DNA of 64,000 nucleotides from Myxococcota bacterium (GCA_040387835.1 JAZKCZ010000002.1:855286-919285); one strand, 5' to 3'. Shown: positions 37,590 through 46,446, counted from the stretch's first letter. The notes: generated by a model from the sequence alone, not told the origin. Numbers and translations are program-made.

Positions 37590-38682
37590 AATTTTTCTTT
37601 CTATTTACGTCGCTGTATTTGGTTTAACCTCTTCGGCATTTGTTAATTTTGAACACGAAATGCTCTCTGATTTTGTGAAGGAAACAAAACAAATCGAAGT
37701 GCCAGGATTCCCTGATGCTTTTAATCCCTCCATTGTACGATGGCATGGCGCGCTGCTCATGAGTTTTCGCACGGGACACTATGAGCTTGCATCTGATTGC
37801 GAAGAAGATTCTTTTCTCATGAGTTTTCGATTCCGCAGTGGGGCCGACCTTTCTACCAATAACATTGGGTTGGTATTTTTGAACCCTCAGTTTAAGCCGG
37901 TTGGACCAGTCCAGGTCTTAAATATTTCATACAAAGACTCAAGTATCGAGGCCCGGCAGCAAGATCCAAGGCTAATTTCCATCGATGGCAAAATTTACAT
38001 GGCTTACAGCAACATCATTGCTGGCAAAGAGCAACCAGAAATTCGACGCATGTTTGTGGCGGAGTTGATCCATAACGGCAGAGAGTTTGAAGTATCGCCA
38101 CCAGTATGTTTAGCGAGCTTTGAGGGCCAGAATGAACAACGTTGGCAGAAGAACTGGGTGCCGTTTGAACATCTTAAAACTCTCAAGATGGCCTACAGTA
38201 TTGAGCCGCATCTAATTTTAGAACCGAACATCACCACGGGTGATTGTCAAACCGTTGCCAAAACAAAGATAGAGAAACTTGAGTGGGATTGGGGTGTGCT
38301 CAGAGGCGGAACACCTGCGATGCGAATTGGAAGCGAATACCTAGCATTTTTTCACTCATCGAAAGAAATGAAGACCGCACATTCCGATGGCAAAAAAATT
38401 CAGCACTATTTTGCAGGCGCTTATACTTTTGACAAGGATCCGCCATTTCGCGTGATCCGCGTGAGCAAACAGCCAATCGTAGGCAGGAATTTTTACGAAG
38501 GATTGGAGCATAAAACTTGGAAACCCGTACGGGTGGTTTTCCCGGGAGGCTTTGTAGCAGATGAAAAGCATATTTGGATGTTTTATGGGCGGCAAGATCA
38601 CGAAATTTGGGTCGCAAAATTGGATAAGCATGAGCTTTATCAGAGCATGCAGTCTGTTTCTAAGCCTTTGGACGATTTCTAG
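37576..38682 (+). CDS. Exported GH130-like beta-propeller protein (copy 1)
   Basis: A 368-residue protein with a signal peptide (residues 1-21) and a five-bladed propeller pattern like GH130 mannoside phosphorylases. It shows PSIVRWHGALLMSFR, NWVPFE...AYSIEPHLI, GVLRGGTPA, AFFHSS, HYFAGAYTF and VVFPGGFVADEKHIWMFYGRQDHEIWVAKLD. Catalytic acids cannot be assigned by eye, so it may be a binding protein or enzyme on exported glycans. It overlaps its neighbours on both sides. Confidence 0.75.
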   Translation: MRTAKIFLSIYVAVFGLTSSAFVNFEHEMLSDFVKETKQIEVPGFPDAFNPSIVRWHGALLMSFRTGHYELASDCEEDSFLMSFRFRSGADLSTNNIGLVFLNPQFKPVGPVQVLNISYKDSSIEARQQDPRLISIDGKIYMAYSNIIAGKEQPEIRRMFVAELIHNGREFEVSPPVCLASFEGQNEQRWQKNWVPFEHLKTLKMAYSIEPHLILEPNITTGDCQTVAKTKIEKLEWDWGVLRGGTPAMRIGSEYLAFFHSSKEMKTAHSDGKKIQHYFAGAYTFDKDPPFRVIRVSKQPIVGRNFYEGLEHKTWKPVRVVFPGGFVADEKHIWMFYGRQDHEIWVAKLDKHELYQSMQSVSKPLDDF

Positions 38683-39670
38683 TCCTGGGGCAGCGTACGT
38701 TGTGGATGTTGAACGCGAATATGCCGATGGCGTTGTGATTGCGTCGCATCAAATCCACATTCCTGGATATCCAGAAGCCTATAACGGCTCGATTGTTCGA
38801 TGGAACAACGAGCTGCTGATGACTTTTCGCATAACGCCAGATCGCAAAGATAAGTTTAAGTCATTTATCGGCATCATTAAGTTGAACAATCAGCTGGTTC
38901 CGGTGGGCCACCCACAGATGTTGCATATTCGGCAATATGTGGCGCCGGGGCCATGTCGGGCCGAGGATGGACGTTTGATTGTGGTGGGGACGCGTCTTTA
39001 CCTGGTTTATAGCGATAATCCGTATGAAAAAGTGAATCGCGGCGGATTTAGATTATATGTATCTGAGCTGCGCAACATTCATGGCAAATTTGAGGCAGCG
39101 TATTCAGAGCGAATCAGCTTTTTTGAGGGGGAAGATTATAATATTCGAGAGAAAAATTGGACTCCGTTTGAGTACCATGGCCAATTGCTTTTGGCCTATA
39201 GCATCGAGCCTCACCGTGTTTGTCGCCCGCGCTTAGATGGCTCTGGGTTATGTGATAATTACACACTGAGTGCCCACAAATCAGGTTGGAGTTGGGGGAG
39301 CGTTCGGGGGGGTAGCAGCGCACAGAAAGTAGAAAATCAGTTCTTAGGATTCTTCCATTCCTCGAAGCAGTTGGCCAGTACGCAGTCGGCAGCCAAACCG
39401 ATGCTGCACTATTTTATGGGGGCTTATACCTATGATGCCGAGCCTCCGTTTGAACTTAGAGAGATTAGCCAGCGTCCGATTGTTTCGGATGGGTTTTATC
39501 AAGGGCCCGATTTTGTGCCGTATTGGAAGCCGATTAAGGCGGTGTTTCCGTGTGGGTATATTTTCGATGAACGGTTTATTTGGGTTTCGTTTGGCAAGGA
39601 TGACCATGAGATTTGGATTGCCAAATTGGATAAGGCTAAGCTTTTTCAGAGTTTGGTTGTCGTGAAGTAG
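38630..39670 (+). CDS. Exported GH130-like beta-propeller protein (copy 2)
   Basis: A paralog of the preceding gene, 346 residues from the ATG at 38630, with a signal peptide (MSFIRACSLFLSLWT...). The same blade motifs recur: GSIVRWNNELLMTFR, NWTPFE...AYSIEPHRV, GSVRGGSSA, GFFHSSKQ, HYFMGAYTY and AVFPCGYIFDERFIWVSFGKDDHEIWIAKLD. An upstream in-frame ATG at 38561 lies deeper inside the previous gene and lacks a signal peptide, so it is rejected. It overlaps the previous gene by 53 bp. Confidence 0.75.
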   Translation: MSFIRACSLFLSLWTISSPGAAYVVDVEREYADGVVIASHQIHIPGYPEAYNGSIVRWNNELLMTFRITPDRKDKFKSFIGIIKLNNQLVPVGHPQMLHIRQYVAPGPCRAEDGRLIVVGTRLYLVYSDNPYEKVNRGGFRLYVSELRNIHGKFEAAYSERISFFEGEDYNIREKNWTPFEYHGQLLLAYSIEPHRVCRPRLDGSGLCDNYTLSAHKSGWSWGSVRGGSSAQKVENQFLGFFHSSKQLASTQSAAKPMLHYFMGAYTYDAEPPFELREISQRPIVSDGFYQGPDFVPYWKPIKAVFPCGYIFDERFIWVSFGKDDHEIWIAKLDKAKLFQSLVVVK

Positions 39671-39675
39671 GAGAA

Positions 39676-39704
39676 CTGGGTCCCGGCTCGGTGGCCGGGA
39701 CGAC
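39676..39704 (-). repeat. GTC(A/G)TCCCGG...CCGGGA(T/C)CCAG palindromic repeat, copy 1
   Basis: On the minus strand GTCGTCCCGGCC, a short loop and GCCGGGACCCAG form a strong hairpin in the 48-bp space between two convergent genes. Related full copies lie at 51989 and 62521. Confidence 0.75.
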
Positions 39705-39718
39705 AGTGGAGGCTTAAC

Positions 39719-41353
39719 TTAGCGTGTTACGGCAACGGTTACGTAGTCTTCGTTTGGGAATGCTAGACGGTATGTTCCAGCTGCAGTTGGGGTGAAGTAG
39801 CCGTTGAATACCCCGTCATAGGCAATATCGTCGGGTGCTTGACCAATGTCGTTGGTGAGGCCGGTACTTGGAACACCAGCGACTTGTACCGATTTGGCGC
39901 AGTTAATTTTCATTAGCGATATTGGTAGCGATTGACCTACGCGCATGCTGATTGAGCTGCTCAAGGGCAATAAGCGTCCTGAGACCAGCTGATTGTTGCA
40001 GGTAAATGAACCTTGGCCATCGGTATCGGTGATTCGGATGCGGCGTCCTGACATGGTGGTATTTTTGGCGGCTGCGATCGGCTCTCCGCCGGCGATTACT
40101 AAGTTTTTAATGCTAATCCAATCTAAAGAAGAGTCGTTGGATTTGAGGAGCGCGGCAAGCCCTGTGACATAAGGTGTGGCCATGGATGTGCCGCTGAGGT
40201 AGTTATATTTGCCGCCTGGAACGGTGCTGAGAATGTTAACACCAGGTGCGGCAACTAAAACAGAGCGCTTGCCATAGTTCGAGAAAGAAGCGAGCCCGTC
40301 TTTGTTATCTGTGGCTGCCACGGTCACCACGTTGCTTGAGATAACGCTGGCGGGGAAGGTTGGATTCACATCATTGTTATTGGAGGCATTTGCTGCGGCA
40401 GCGAAGAAGAGAATGCCCAGATTCCTATGAACTTTCACGGCATCGGTAAATGCTTTCGAACTTAAGCCACCACCCCATGAGTTGTTGGTCACTACGACTT
40501 TGACCGGGTTGTTGACGCGGTTAGCAAGCGCTGCGAAATAGTTCATGCAGGTGAGCGCTGCTGCTGTGTCACCACTGCCGTTTGCATCAAGGAACTTGCA
40601 ACCGATCATTTTTACCTTTTGGTTGATTCCTGTGATGCCAACGCCATTGTTGCCAACTGCGCCGATGATGCCTGCCACATGGCTTCCGTGCACGTTGTCA
40701 TCCATCGGATCGCCGTTGTTTTTTACTGCGTTGTAACCATGGACGTCATCGATGTAACCGTTATGATCGTCATCGATGCGATTGCCCGGTATTTCAAGAC
40801 TGTTAGTCCAGACATTTTCTCTTAAATCGGGATGGGTATAATCGATACCGGTATCAATGATGCCGACCACAACTTCGCTGTTGCCCGAGTTTCGGTCCCA
40901 GCCTTCTGGACCGTTCATGTCTGCGTCAGTATAGCCGCCGGATTGACCCAGGTTGTTCAAAGCGAACTGGTATTTGTAATATGGGTCGTTTGGTGTGGAT
41001 AGCGCATGCAAAACATAGTTGGGTTCGATATAGTCGATGGTTGGATGGTTTTCGTAGACAGCAACCGCTTGAGCGCTTGAAGCGCCTGCGGCAACTTGGA
41101 TCAATTCTAGGCCAGTCGGATAATCATAGCGTTTGACCGTGCTGGTTTTGGCTTGTGTATGGATGGCTGCTGCGACTGCTGCGCCGGAAGCGCCTGCTTG
41201 GCCGAGCTTTCTTTTAATCAAGAAACTGCCAGGTACAACTTGCACTGGTTTCGCAATCAATGGCGGCACTGGATCGGCAGGTGGCGGCCCGACCTGGGCT
41301 TTAGCAGCCAGTGAAATTAATAGCAATGGAACAATATAACTTAGTTTAAGCAT
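39719..41353 (-). CDS. Secreted S8 subtilisin-like serine protease (copy 2)
   Basis: A 544-residue paralog of the protease at 9113. It has a signal peptide (to about AAKAQ), an I9-like propeptide ending in DYIEPNYVL, and a subtilase domain with Asp167 (IIDTGID), His222 (HGSHVAG) and Ser390 (GTSMATP). It has the same C-terminal domain ending YRLAFPNEDYVTVAV. A GAGGGGGGG stretch precedes the ATG. It lies 120 bp downstream of tRNA-Asp on the same strand, mirroring the tRNA-Lys/subtilase arrangement. Confidence 0.94.
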   Translation of the reverse strand: MLKLSYIVPLLLISLAAKAQVGPPPADPVPPLIAKPVQVVPGSFLIKRKLGQAGASGAAVAAAIHTQAKTSTVKRYDYPTGLELIQVAAGASSAQAVAVYENHPTIDYIEPNYVLHALSTPNDPYYKYQFALNNLGQSGGYTDADMNGPEGWDRNSGNSEVVVGIIDTGIDYTHPDLRENVWTNSLEIPGNRIDDDHNGYIDDVHGYNAVKNNGDPMDDNVHGSHVAGIIGAVGNNGVGITGINQKVKMIGCKFLDANGSGDTAAALTCMNYFAALANRVNNPVKVVVTNNSWGGGLSSKAFTDAVKVHRNLGILFFAAAANASNNNDVNPTFPASVISSNVVTVAATDNKDGLASFSNYGKRSVLVAAPGVNILSTVPGGKYNYLSGTSMATPYVTGLAALLKSNDSSLDWISIKNLVIAGGEPIAAAKNTTMSGRRIRITDTDGQGSFTCNNQLVSGRLLPLSSSISMRVGQSLPISLMKINCAKSVQVAGVPSTGLTNDIGQAPDDIAYDGVFNGYFTPTAAGTYRLAFPNEDYVTVAVTR

Positions 41354-41370
41354 ATCCCCCCCTCAAGGAA

Positions 41371-41401
41371 TAAAAAAGTTAAGAATCGCAGTTCTCTTAA
41401 C
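41371..41401 (-). terminator. Intrinsic terminator or attenuator between tRNA-Asp and subtilase
   Basis: On the minus strand GTTAAGA (41395-41401), a 10-nt loop and TCTTAAC (41378-41384) are followed by TTTTTTA (41371-41377). It would end the tRNA-Asp transcript or act as a leader attenuator for the subtilase starting at 41353. Confidence 0.6.
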
Positions 41402-41472
41402 TGCTGTTAATAGGATACAATGAACTTAAGTTTGAAGTCCATCATGCAGCGTATAATTTTTGAGGGGAAATT

Positions 41473-41549
<77 letters not shown>

Positions 41550-41622
41550 TACCTTTAAGAAAAAGCAGGAGTTGCTCTTGTAGGCGAGCTGGGATAAATC
41601 TGTCAATAGAGGAGTATGAAAT

Positions 41623-42171
41623 ATGCAGGTATCAGTAACGTTTCGTCATTTGGATCCCAGCGAGCCTCTCAAACAACACGCTCTAGATAAAGCAGCTCAT
41701 ATCAAGAAATATTTGGATGATGCGGCCCATGTTCATGTGGTTTTAAGCGCGGAGAAGTTGGTAGAAAGGGCAGATGTTCAGATTGCCTCACACGGTATGA
41801 TGATGCGCGGGAAAGAAGAATCCAGCGATCTCTATAATTCAATCGACCGTGCGTTTGAAAAAATTGAAACTCAAGTTAAGCGCTACCGCGACAAATTAGC
41901 AGGACATAAGCCTCGCGAGGGTGCACGTCTGAAGGTCAAGTTCAATACCTTCGGTACCAGCACGCCCGAGGAGCAGACCAGTCATTTGCCTAAAAGTATT
42001 ATTGAATCCAAGGAAGTTGAAGCGAGACCGATGAGCATCGAAGAAGCCAGCATGCAGATGGACTTGTTAGACAGCGAATTGCTCGTCTTTTTGAATGTCA
42101 AAACAGAACATTTAAATATTCTCTATCGGAAAAAAGGCCGGCACCAGTACGGCTTGATCGAGGCACTTTGA
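41623..42171 (+). CDS. hpf: Long-form ribosome hibernation promoting factor
   Basis: A 182-residue HPF. The N-terminal domain (about 1-100) binds the decoding region of 30S, and the C-terminal domain is the dimerisation module (MSIEEASMQMDLLDSELLVFLNVKTEHLNILYRKKGRHQYGLIE). It therefore should form 100S ribosome dimers in stationary phase. A GAGGAG ribosome site precedes it. Its stop overlaps the TTG start of rapZ, matching the frequent hpf-rapZ neighbourhood. Confidence 0.95.
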   Translation: MQVSVTFRHLDPSEPLKQHALDKAAHIKKYLDDAAHVHVVLSAEKLVERADVQIASHGMMMRGKEESSDLYNSIDRAFEKIETQVKRYRDKLAGHKPREGARLKVKFNTFGTSTPEEQTSHLPKSIIESKEVEARPMSIEEASMQMDLLDSELLVFLNVKTEHLNILYRKKGRHQYGLIEAL

Positions 42172-43001
42172 TCGCGTTATCTGGATTATCGGGCGCGGGA
42201 AAATCAACCGCTGCCAAGGCTTTGGAAGATTTAGGCTATTTCGTCGTTGATAATCTTCCAGCCGAACTTTTGCTTAAATTTGCTGAGCTTGGTCAAAGAG
42301 GGCATGAAACCAAGCCTTTGGCTTTTGTTATTGACGCCCGTGAAGCGGAGCATCTTACCCAGTTCACGGCTCATTGGAGCACTTTAAAAGATGGCGCCCT
42401 GTGGTTTTTGGAAGCCAGCGAGCAAACATTGGTTCGCCGTTTTCAAGAAACCAGGCGTCCTCACCCGATTGATAAGTCTGGACAAGGAATATTGGCCAGC
42501 ATCCAGACCGAACGTGCGCTATTGGCGCCGCTTCGGAGCGTGGCGGATCGGGTGATCGAAACGGATTCGTTAACGCCCCATCAGCTGCGTGCAGAAATAG
42601 GCCGTTTGATAGGCGCGCCTACGAAATTGCTCACGGCTGTGCGTCTGATTAGCTTTGGTTTTAAACACGGCTTGCCGCAAGAGTTGGATTTGTGCTTGGA
42701 CGTGAGATTTTTAGAAAACCCCTATTTTATAGAAGGACTCAAAGAGCAGACTGGCCTAGATCAAGCCGTGAAAGAGTTTGTGCTCTATGCGCCAAAGACC
42801 AAACCGTTTTTGGAGAAAACCCTCGAATTGCTGCGGTTTTTGATTCCCTGTTATCAATCTGAAAATAAAACTTACCTCACCATTGCCATTGGATGCACGG
42901 GTGGTAAACATCGCTCGGTCGTATTGGTTGGTGAAATGGCCCGGCAGCTTGAGCGCTATGGCTACCCAGTCCAGATCACGCACCGAGACTGTCAAAAATG
43001 A
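42168..43001 (+). CDS. rapZ: RNase adapter protein RapZ (YvcJ family)
   Basis: A 277-residue nucleotide-binding protein starting at TTG 42168-42170 inside the hpf stop (TTGA). The Walker A motif is in ALSGLSGAGKSTAAKAL, followed by DNLPAELL. The C-terminal domain has SFGFKHGLPQELDLCLDVRFLENPY and CTGGKHRSVVLVGEMA, the family signatures. In E. coli it guides RNase E to the GlmZ sRNA to control amino-sugar synthesis; in other phyla the role is less clear. The next gene overlaps by 4 bp. Confidence 0.95.
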   Translation: MIALSGLSGAGKSTAAKALEDLGYFVVDNLPAELLLKFAELGQRGHETKPLAFVIDAREAEHLTQFTAHWSTLKDGALWFLEASEQTLVRRFQETRRPHPIDKSGQGILASIQTERALLAPLRSVADRVIETDSLTPHQLRAEIGRLIGAPTKLLTAVRLISFGFKHGLPQELDLCLDVRFLENPYFIEGLKEQTGLDQAVKEFVLYAPKTKPFLEKTLELLRFLIPCYQSENKTYLTIAIGCTGGKHRSVVLVGEMARQLERYGYPVQITHRDCQK

Positions 43002-43696
43002 AATCGCTTCTTTTAATACTGATTCTCGGCCTCGGTTGCAACTCGAAGCCAGAGATAAAGCCAACCTACCGCCAGGCTGAGAAGTTATTTGAGCAGCAAA
43101 AATTTATTGAGAGCGCTGGCTTGTTGTCTAAACTCTTAGACGCAGATCCGAGAATGCCCGGCGCGCGAAATTTGCTTGCCCGCTGTTTCTTTTTTCTGGG
43201 AAACCCAGACAGAAGCGTGGAAGAGCTGCAATTCGTTCTCGCCAATTCCGCCCCGGCCAGCGAAGAGAATCTGGATGCGCTTTTTCTGCTAGGCGCGGTA
43301 GCGCTTGAAGCGCCGAATGTTTCCGAGAAAAGCCAAAAAATTGGCCTGCATGCCTGGGAGCTTTACTTAAAGGTCGCGCCCAAAAGCCCTCTGCATGAAA
43401 AAGTTGTGACTGGCCTTTCTGAGCTCAAAGCTTTTGAAAATCCGCAAAAGGCAACAGATTTAGCAAGGGCTTATGTCAAAAACAGCCAGGCCTCCAAAGC
43501 CCTCACGATTTTTGCTCGCGTTTTAAAGAAGCATCCGTCCTACGTGCCTGCCTTGCACTATCAAGGCATGGCTTTTATCATGTCAGGCCAGCCCGCCTTG
43601 GCTGTTCGAAGTTGGCGCCTGGTGATGGAAAAAGACCCGGCGTATGCCAAGAAATTTAATTTAGATAAACGCATTCAGGTAGCACAGCAATTATGA
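42998..43696 (+). CDS. TPR-repeat lipoprotein
   Basis: A 232-residue protein with a lipoprotein signal (LILGLGC, acylated Cys14) and helical TPR-type repeats (AEKLFEQQKFIESAGLLSKLLDADP; NLLARCFFFLGNPDRSVEELQFVL; ALHYQGMAFIMSGQPALAVRSWRLVMEKDP). It is probably a periplasmic scaffold. It is locked between rapZ and hemQ by 4-bp overlaps on each side, so all four genes are likely one operon. Confidence 0.85.
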   Translation: MKSLLLILILGLGCNSKPEIKPTYRQAEKLFEQQKFIESAGLLSKLLDADPRMPGARNLLARCFFFLGNPDRSVEELQFVLANSAPASEENLDALFLLGAVALEAPNVSEKSQKIGLHAWELYLKVAPKSPLHEKVVTGLSELKAFENPQKATDLARAYVKNSQASKALTIFARVLKKHPSYVPALHYQGMAFIMSGQPALAVRSWRLVMEKDPAYAKKFNLDKRIQVAQQL

Positions 43697-44442
43697 CCGA
43701 ACACTTAGAGACGCTGGAAGGTTGGTACAGCCTTCATGATTTTAGAACCTTTGACTGGGCAAGTTGGGGCCGACTAAGCAGGCCTGAACAACAAAGTATC
43801 CATGAAGATTTTATGATGGTTTGGAAGCGCTATGACGCTTTTAATCAAGACAAAACCGGCGCCTTTGGATTTTACGAAATCTTAGGACACAAGGCCGATT
43901 TTTTAATCTTAAACCTACGCAGTGACACTCACGTTTTGTCTGAAGCAGAGCATTTGTTTCAGCAAACCAAGTTGGCTGGTTTCATGAAACCAGCTTACTC
44001 ATATGTTTCTGTGGTCGAGCTCAGTAATTACGTCCATTCAACGGGCAATAAAAGCCCTGAAGCCGAAGCCATGATTGCGGCGCGCCTAAAGCCTGTTTTG
44101 CCAAAGTCTGCGCATGTTTGTTTTTACCCTATGAGCAAGCGCCGTGGGGAAAAAGAGAACTGGTACAGCGAAAGCCTAGAGGAGCGCCGCCGCATGATGC
44201 GCGATCACGGCATGACCGGGCGTGGCTACGCCGGCAAAGTGGTGCAGATGATCGGCGGCTCGATTGGCCTAGATGACTGGGAGTGGGGCGTTACGTTGTT
44301 TGCTGAGGATCCGCTCGTTTTCAAGCACATTGTGACAGATATGCGCTTTGATGAAGTGAGCGCGCGCTTTGGTGAATTCGGCGCATTTTATGTGGGCAAT
44401 CGACTGGGTCCAGATAGGTTCCATTGTCTAATGCTCGGATGA
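43693..44442 (+). CDS. hemQ: Coproheme decarboxylase HemQ (chlorite-dismutase fold)
   Basis: A 249-residue protein closely matching HemQ. It has FYPMSKRRGEKENWY (with the reactive Tyr and propionate-binding Lys), ERRRMMRDHGMTGRGYAGKVVQMIGGSIGLDDWEWGVTLFAEDP, and MRFDEVSARFGEFGAFYVG. HemQ converts coproheme III to heme b in the coproporphyrin-dependent pathway. The His of MRDHG is the presumed proximal ligand. It is notable in a Gram-negative context. The 3' end overlaps the convergent phosphatase gene by 55 bp. Confidence 0.92.
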   Translation: MTEHLETLEGWYSLHDFRTFDWASWGRLSRPEQQSIHEDFMMVWKRYDAFNQDKTGAFGFYEILGHKADFLILNLRSDTHVLSEAEHLFQQTKLAGFMKPAYSYVSVVELSNYVHSTGNKSPEAEAMIAARLKPVLPKSAHVCFYPMSKRRGEKENWYSESLEERRRMMRDHGMTGRGYAGKVVQMIGGSIGLDDWEWGVTLFAEDPLVFKHIVTDMRFDEVSARFGEFGAFYVGNRLGPDRFHCLMLG

Positions 44443-44981
44443 GATTTTTCATGATCTAAAATGCAAACTGCTGCCGTATCTAGGTTGAAGTGTTTGCCTA
44501 AACTTGCGGGCTGCTTGATCCAGGCAAGCATGATCATTCGAATCATGTGGCCGCTTGAAAAAATTAAGATGTTAGCGGTCGAATCGCTTGCCTTGGAAAT
44601 AACGCCATGTGCTCTGGCTTCGACTTGCGCGATGCTTTCGCCGCCTTGGGCGCCGTGGTCGAAAATGTTCCAGCCTGGGCGGGTCTGATGGATTTGGGCG
44701 CTGGTGAGGCCTTCATAATCGCCATAGTCCCACTCGACCAGCTCTGGCATGATCTCAGCGCGACTACTAAAACCTGCCAGTTCGCAGGTTTCTCTTGCAC
44801 GCTTTAGCGGGCTACACCAAACAGCTGCAAAATCGATGCCCGAAAGTAAATCCTGGGCGTTCACTGCTTGGCTACGCCCATTTTCGGTGAGAGGCAGATC
44901 GGTCAGACCTGTGTGTTTGCTGGCTAAGCTCCACTCGGTTTCGCCATGTCGAACTAAATAGATCATCACATTGTTTAACAT
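44388..44981 (-). CDS. Histidine phosphatase (phosphoglycerate-mutase-like)
   Basis: A 197-residue member of the histidine phosphatase superfamily. The catalytic LVRHGETEW is at the N-terminus, then CSPLKRARETCELAG, the acid Glu in EWDYGDYEG, and the second His in IFSSGHMIRM. The acid-base pattern fits CobC/GpmB-like phosphatases rather than a true dPGM, and the substrate is open. An inner ATG at 44964-44966 (MIYLVRHGE) may be the start. Confidence 0.9.
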   Translation of the reverse strand: MLNNVMIYLVRHGETEWSLASKHTGLTDLPLTENGRSQAVNAQDLLSGIDFAAVWCSPLKRARETCELAGFSSRAEIMPELVEWDYGDYEGLTSAQIHQTRPGWNIFDHGAQGGESIAQVEARAHGVISKASDSTANILIFSSGHMIRMIMLAWIKQPASLGKHFNLDTAAVCILDHEKSHPSIRQWNLSGPSRLPT

Positions 44982-45007
44982 ACCAAAAATTTGCTAGTCT
45001 TTTGGTC

Positions 45008-45169
45008 ATGAAGCAAACCAAATTGTTAACGCTGTTGATGCTGCTGCTGATTTCCGCTTGCCCAAAGACAACAAGATCGGAGGTTGAGAACCTCCCAGCG
45101 CCTCTGAGCGCCGATCCTCAAGACTCGGATGATGCAGGCGACCCAGGCGTTCCCGCTAACGCACCTTAA
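45008..45169 (+). CDS. 53-residue lipoprotein
   Basis: A short gene starting ATG AAG CAA ACC at 45008 and ending TAA at 45167-45169. The translation has a lysine-containing N-terminus, a hydrophobic core rich in Leu and a lipobox LISAC (Cys18), then a Pro/Asp/Ala-rich tail of 35 residues. Similar tiny lipoproteins accompany porins or act as toxin-like entericidins. A TTGTTT...TAGTCT promoter-like pair ends 7 nt before the ATG. The 3' end overlaps the next gene convergently by 14 bp. Confidence 0.65.
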   Translation: MKQTKLLTLLMLLLISACPKTTRSEVENLPAPLSADPQDSDDAGDPGVPANAP

Positions 45170-46352
45170 AAGCCGACATGACCTGACGGCCACGCTTGGT
45201 GTTCAGTTTCATGTCGAAGTATTCAGGGTATTTTTCCAGTTCTTTCAGCGTTGTTCGCATGCCGAGTTTGGTGCCAGGGTAATCGAGTTCAAGAGGCAAC
45301 TCAACATCTTCGCAATGATTGCGCGGGTTGATCGCATTGCAATATCTTTTGGTGGGTTCTTCGCAGCTTCCGGCATAAGGATTCATAACGGAAGACACCC
45401 AGTTTCTTTTAATAATATGCGTCATGACGGAGCCCGAATGCTTCATTTTAGGCCAAACAGCGTCTCTTAAGAAAAGCTCGTCATCGCCGTAGTTTAGTCG
45501 GTAAGGAAAGAACGAGATAAAATCTTTCAGGTTGGTAAAATCGCCATGACCCGTATGCGAGCCTCCCCACCAACTGGCAGTGAGGGGCCCCAGGCAAATT
45601 GGGATCAGATGCGCTCGATGATATTGATGTTTGCTCGCCATCCATTCACCAATGGCAAATGCTTCCGCCCCGGTCATAATCCAGTCCGCGTCTCTGAGCA
45701 GGTATCGTATCTTTTGGCCTTCCGGCATAGGTTCTGCGGCAATCATAAAGCGCCAGAAGGTGGCGTCTTTGGTGGCTTTTTTAAGGCCGTTGTCTACGAA
45801 TACAATTTCGCAGCCCGCATCAGCTAAAGCTTTGATTTGATAATCCAAGAGTTCGCCTTCTAAAGGCATGTCTTTGAAAACACCGAATGGATTACGCTTG
45901 GGCACATAAACCCTCGGTGTAAATGTTTCGAGTCCCCAAATCTCATCTTGGATATGATTGACTCGCTTCAAAGTTTTGAAACTTTTCAAAAAATCTAAGA
46001 GGCCTTGATAATAAATCGGGTTTTGTCCAAAAAGGGAAAAAGCAATTACCCGTGCTTCTTGAGGGCTTTTCCAAAAAGCCTGTTGTGTAGAGATGGGCAA
46101 AGGCGAAGTATGTTCTAAATATTGGTACTGCCAAATGTCCACTTGAGGGCAGTACGGTTGGCAGTCTCCGCCAGATCTATCGTCGTAATAAAGGGTGTGA
46201 TCGTATGCACCATGTACCCGCGCCGGCAGGATAGGCTTCACAATGCTAAGAAAAGGATTATGCCTTCCTCTGCGCCCAATATCGGCATCATTAGAAACAG
46301 TAAAACAACCCACGATGCTAATTAAAAGCAATGAAAAGATAAAAAATTTCAT
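45156..46352 (-). CDS. Lipoprotein resembling a glycan-modifying/glycosyltransferase-like family
   Basis: Starting at the ATG at 46350-46352, the 398-residue protein opens with a lipoprotein signal (MKFFIFSLLLISIVGC, Cys16). The body has FSLFGQNPIYYQGLLDFLKS, a region ending in LLRDADWIMTGAEAFAIGEWM, and a downstream aspartate-rich segment. The RDADW...EWM pattern recalls a family of uncharacterised sugar-related proteins in which RDxD is followed by a conserved EWL. The frame is open upstream to 46520, but that part has no signal. Function not assigned. Confidence 0.65.
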   Translation of the reverse strand: MKFFIFSLLLISIVGCFTVSNDADIGRRGRHNPFLSIVKPILPARVHGAYDHTLYYDDRSGGDCQPYCPQVDIWQYQYLEHTSPLPISTQQAFWKSPQEARVIAFSLFGQNPIYYQGLLDFLKSFKTLKRVNHIQDEIWGLETFTPRVYVPKRNPFGVFKDMPLEGELLDYQIKALADAGCEIVFVDNGLKKATKDATFWRFMIAAEPMPEGQKIRYLLRDADWIMTGAEAFAIGEWMASKHQYHRAHLIPICLGPLTASWWGGSHTGHGDFTNLKDFISFFPYRLNYGDDELFLRDAVWPKMKHSGSVMTHIIKRNWVSSVMNPYAGSCEEPTKRYCNAINPRNHCEDVELPLELDYPGTKLGMRTTLKELEKYPEYFDMKLNTKRGRQVMSAFKVR

Positions 46353-46446
46353 TAAATTTACTGTATGGTTGAGCATTAAAAGGGTCAATGGGGATTGTTT
46401 TTTCGTGTGGTATCGGCAACTGTGAGGGCCGGTAAGGAGCTTTAGT

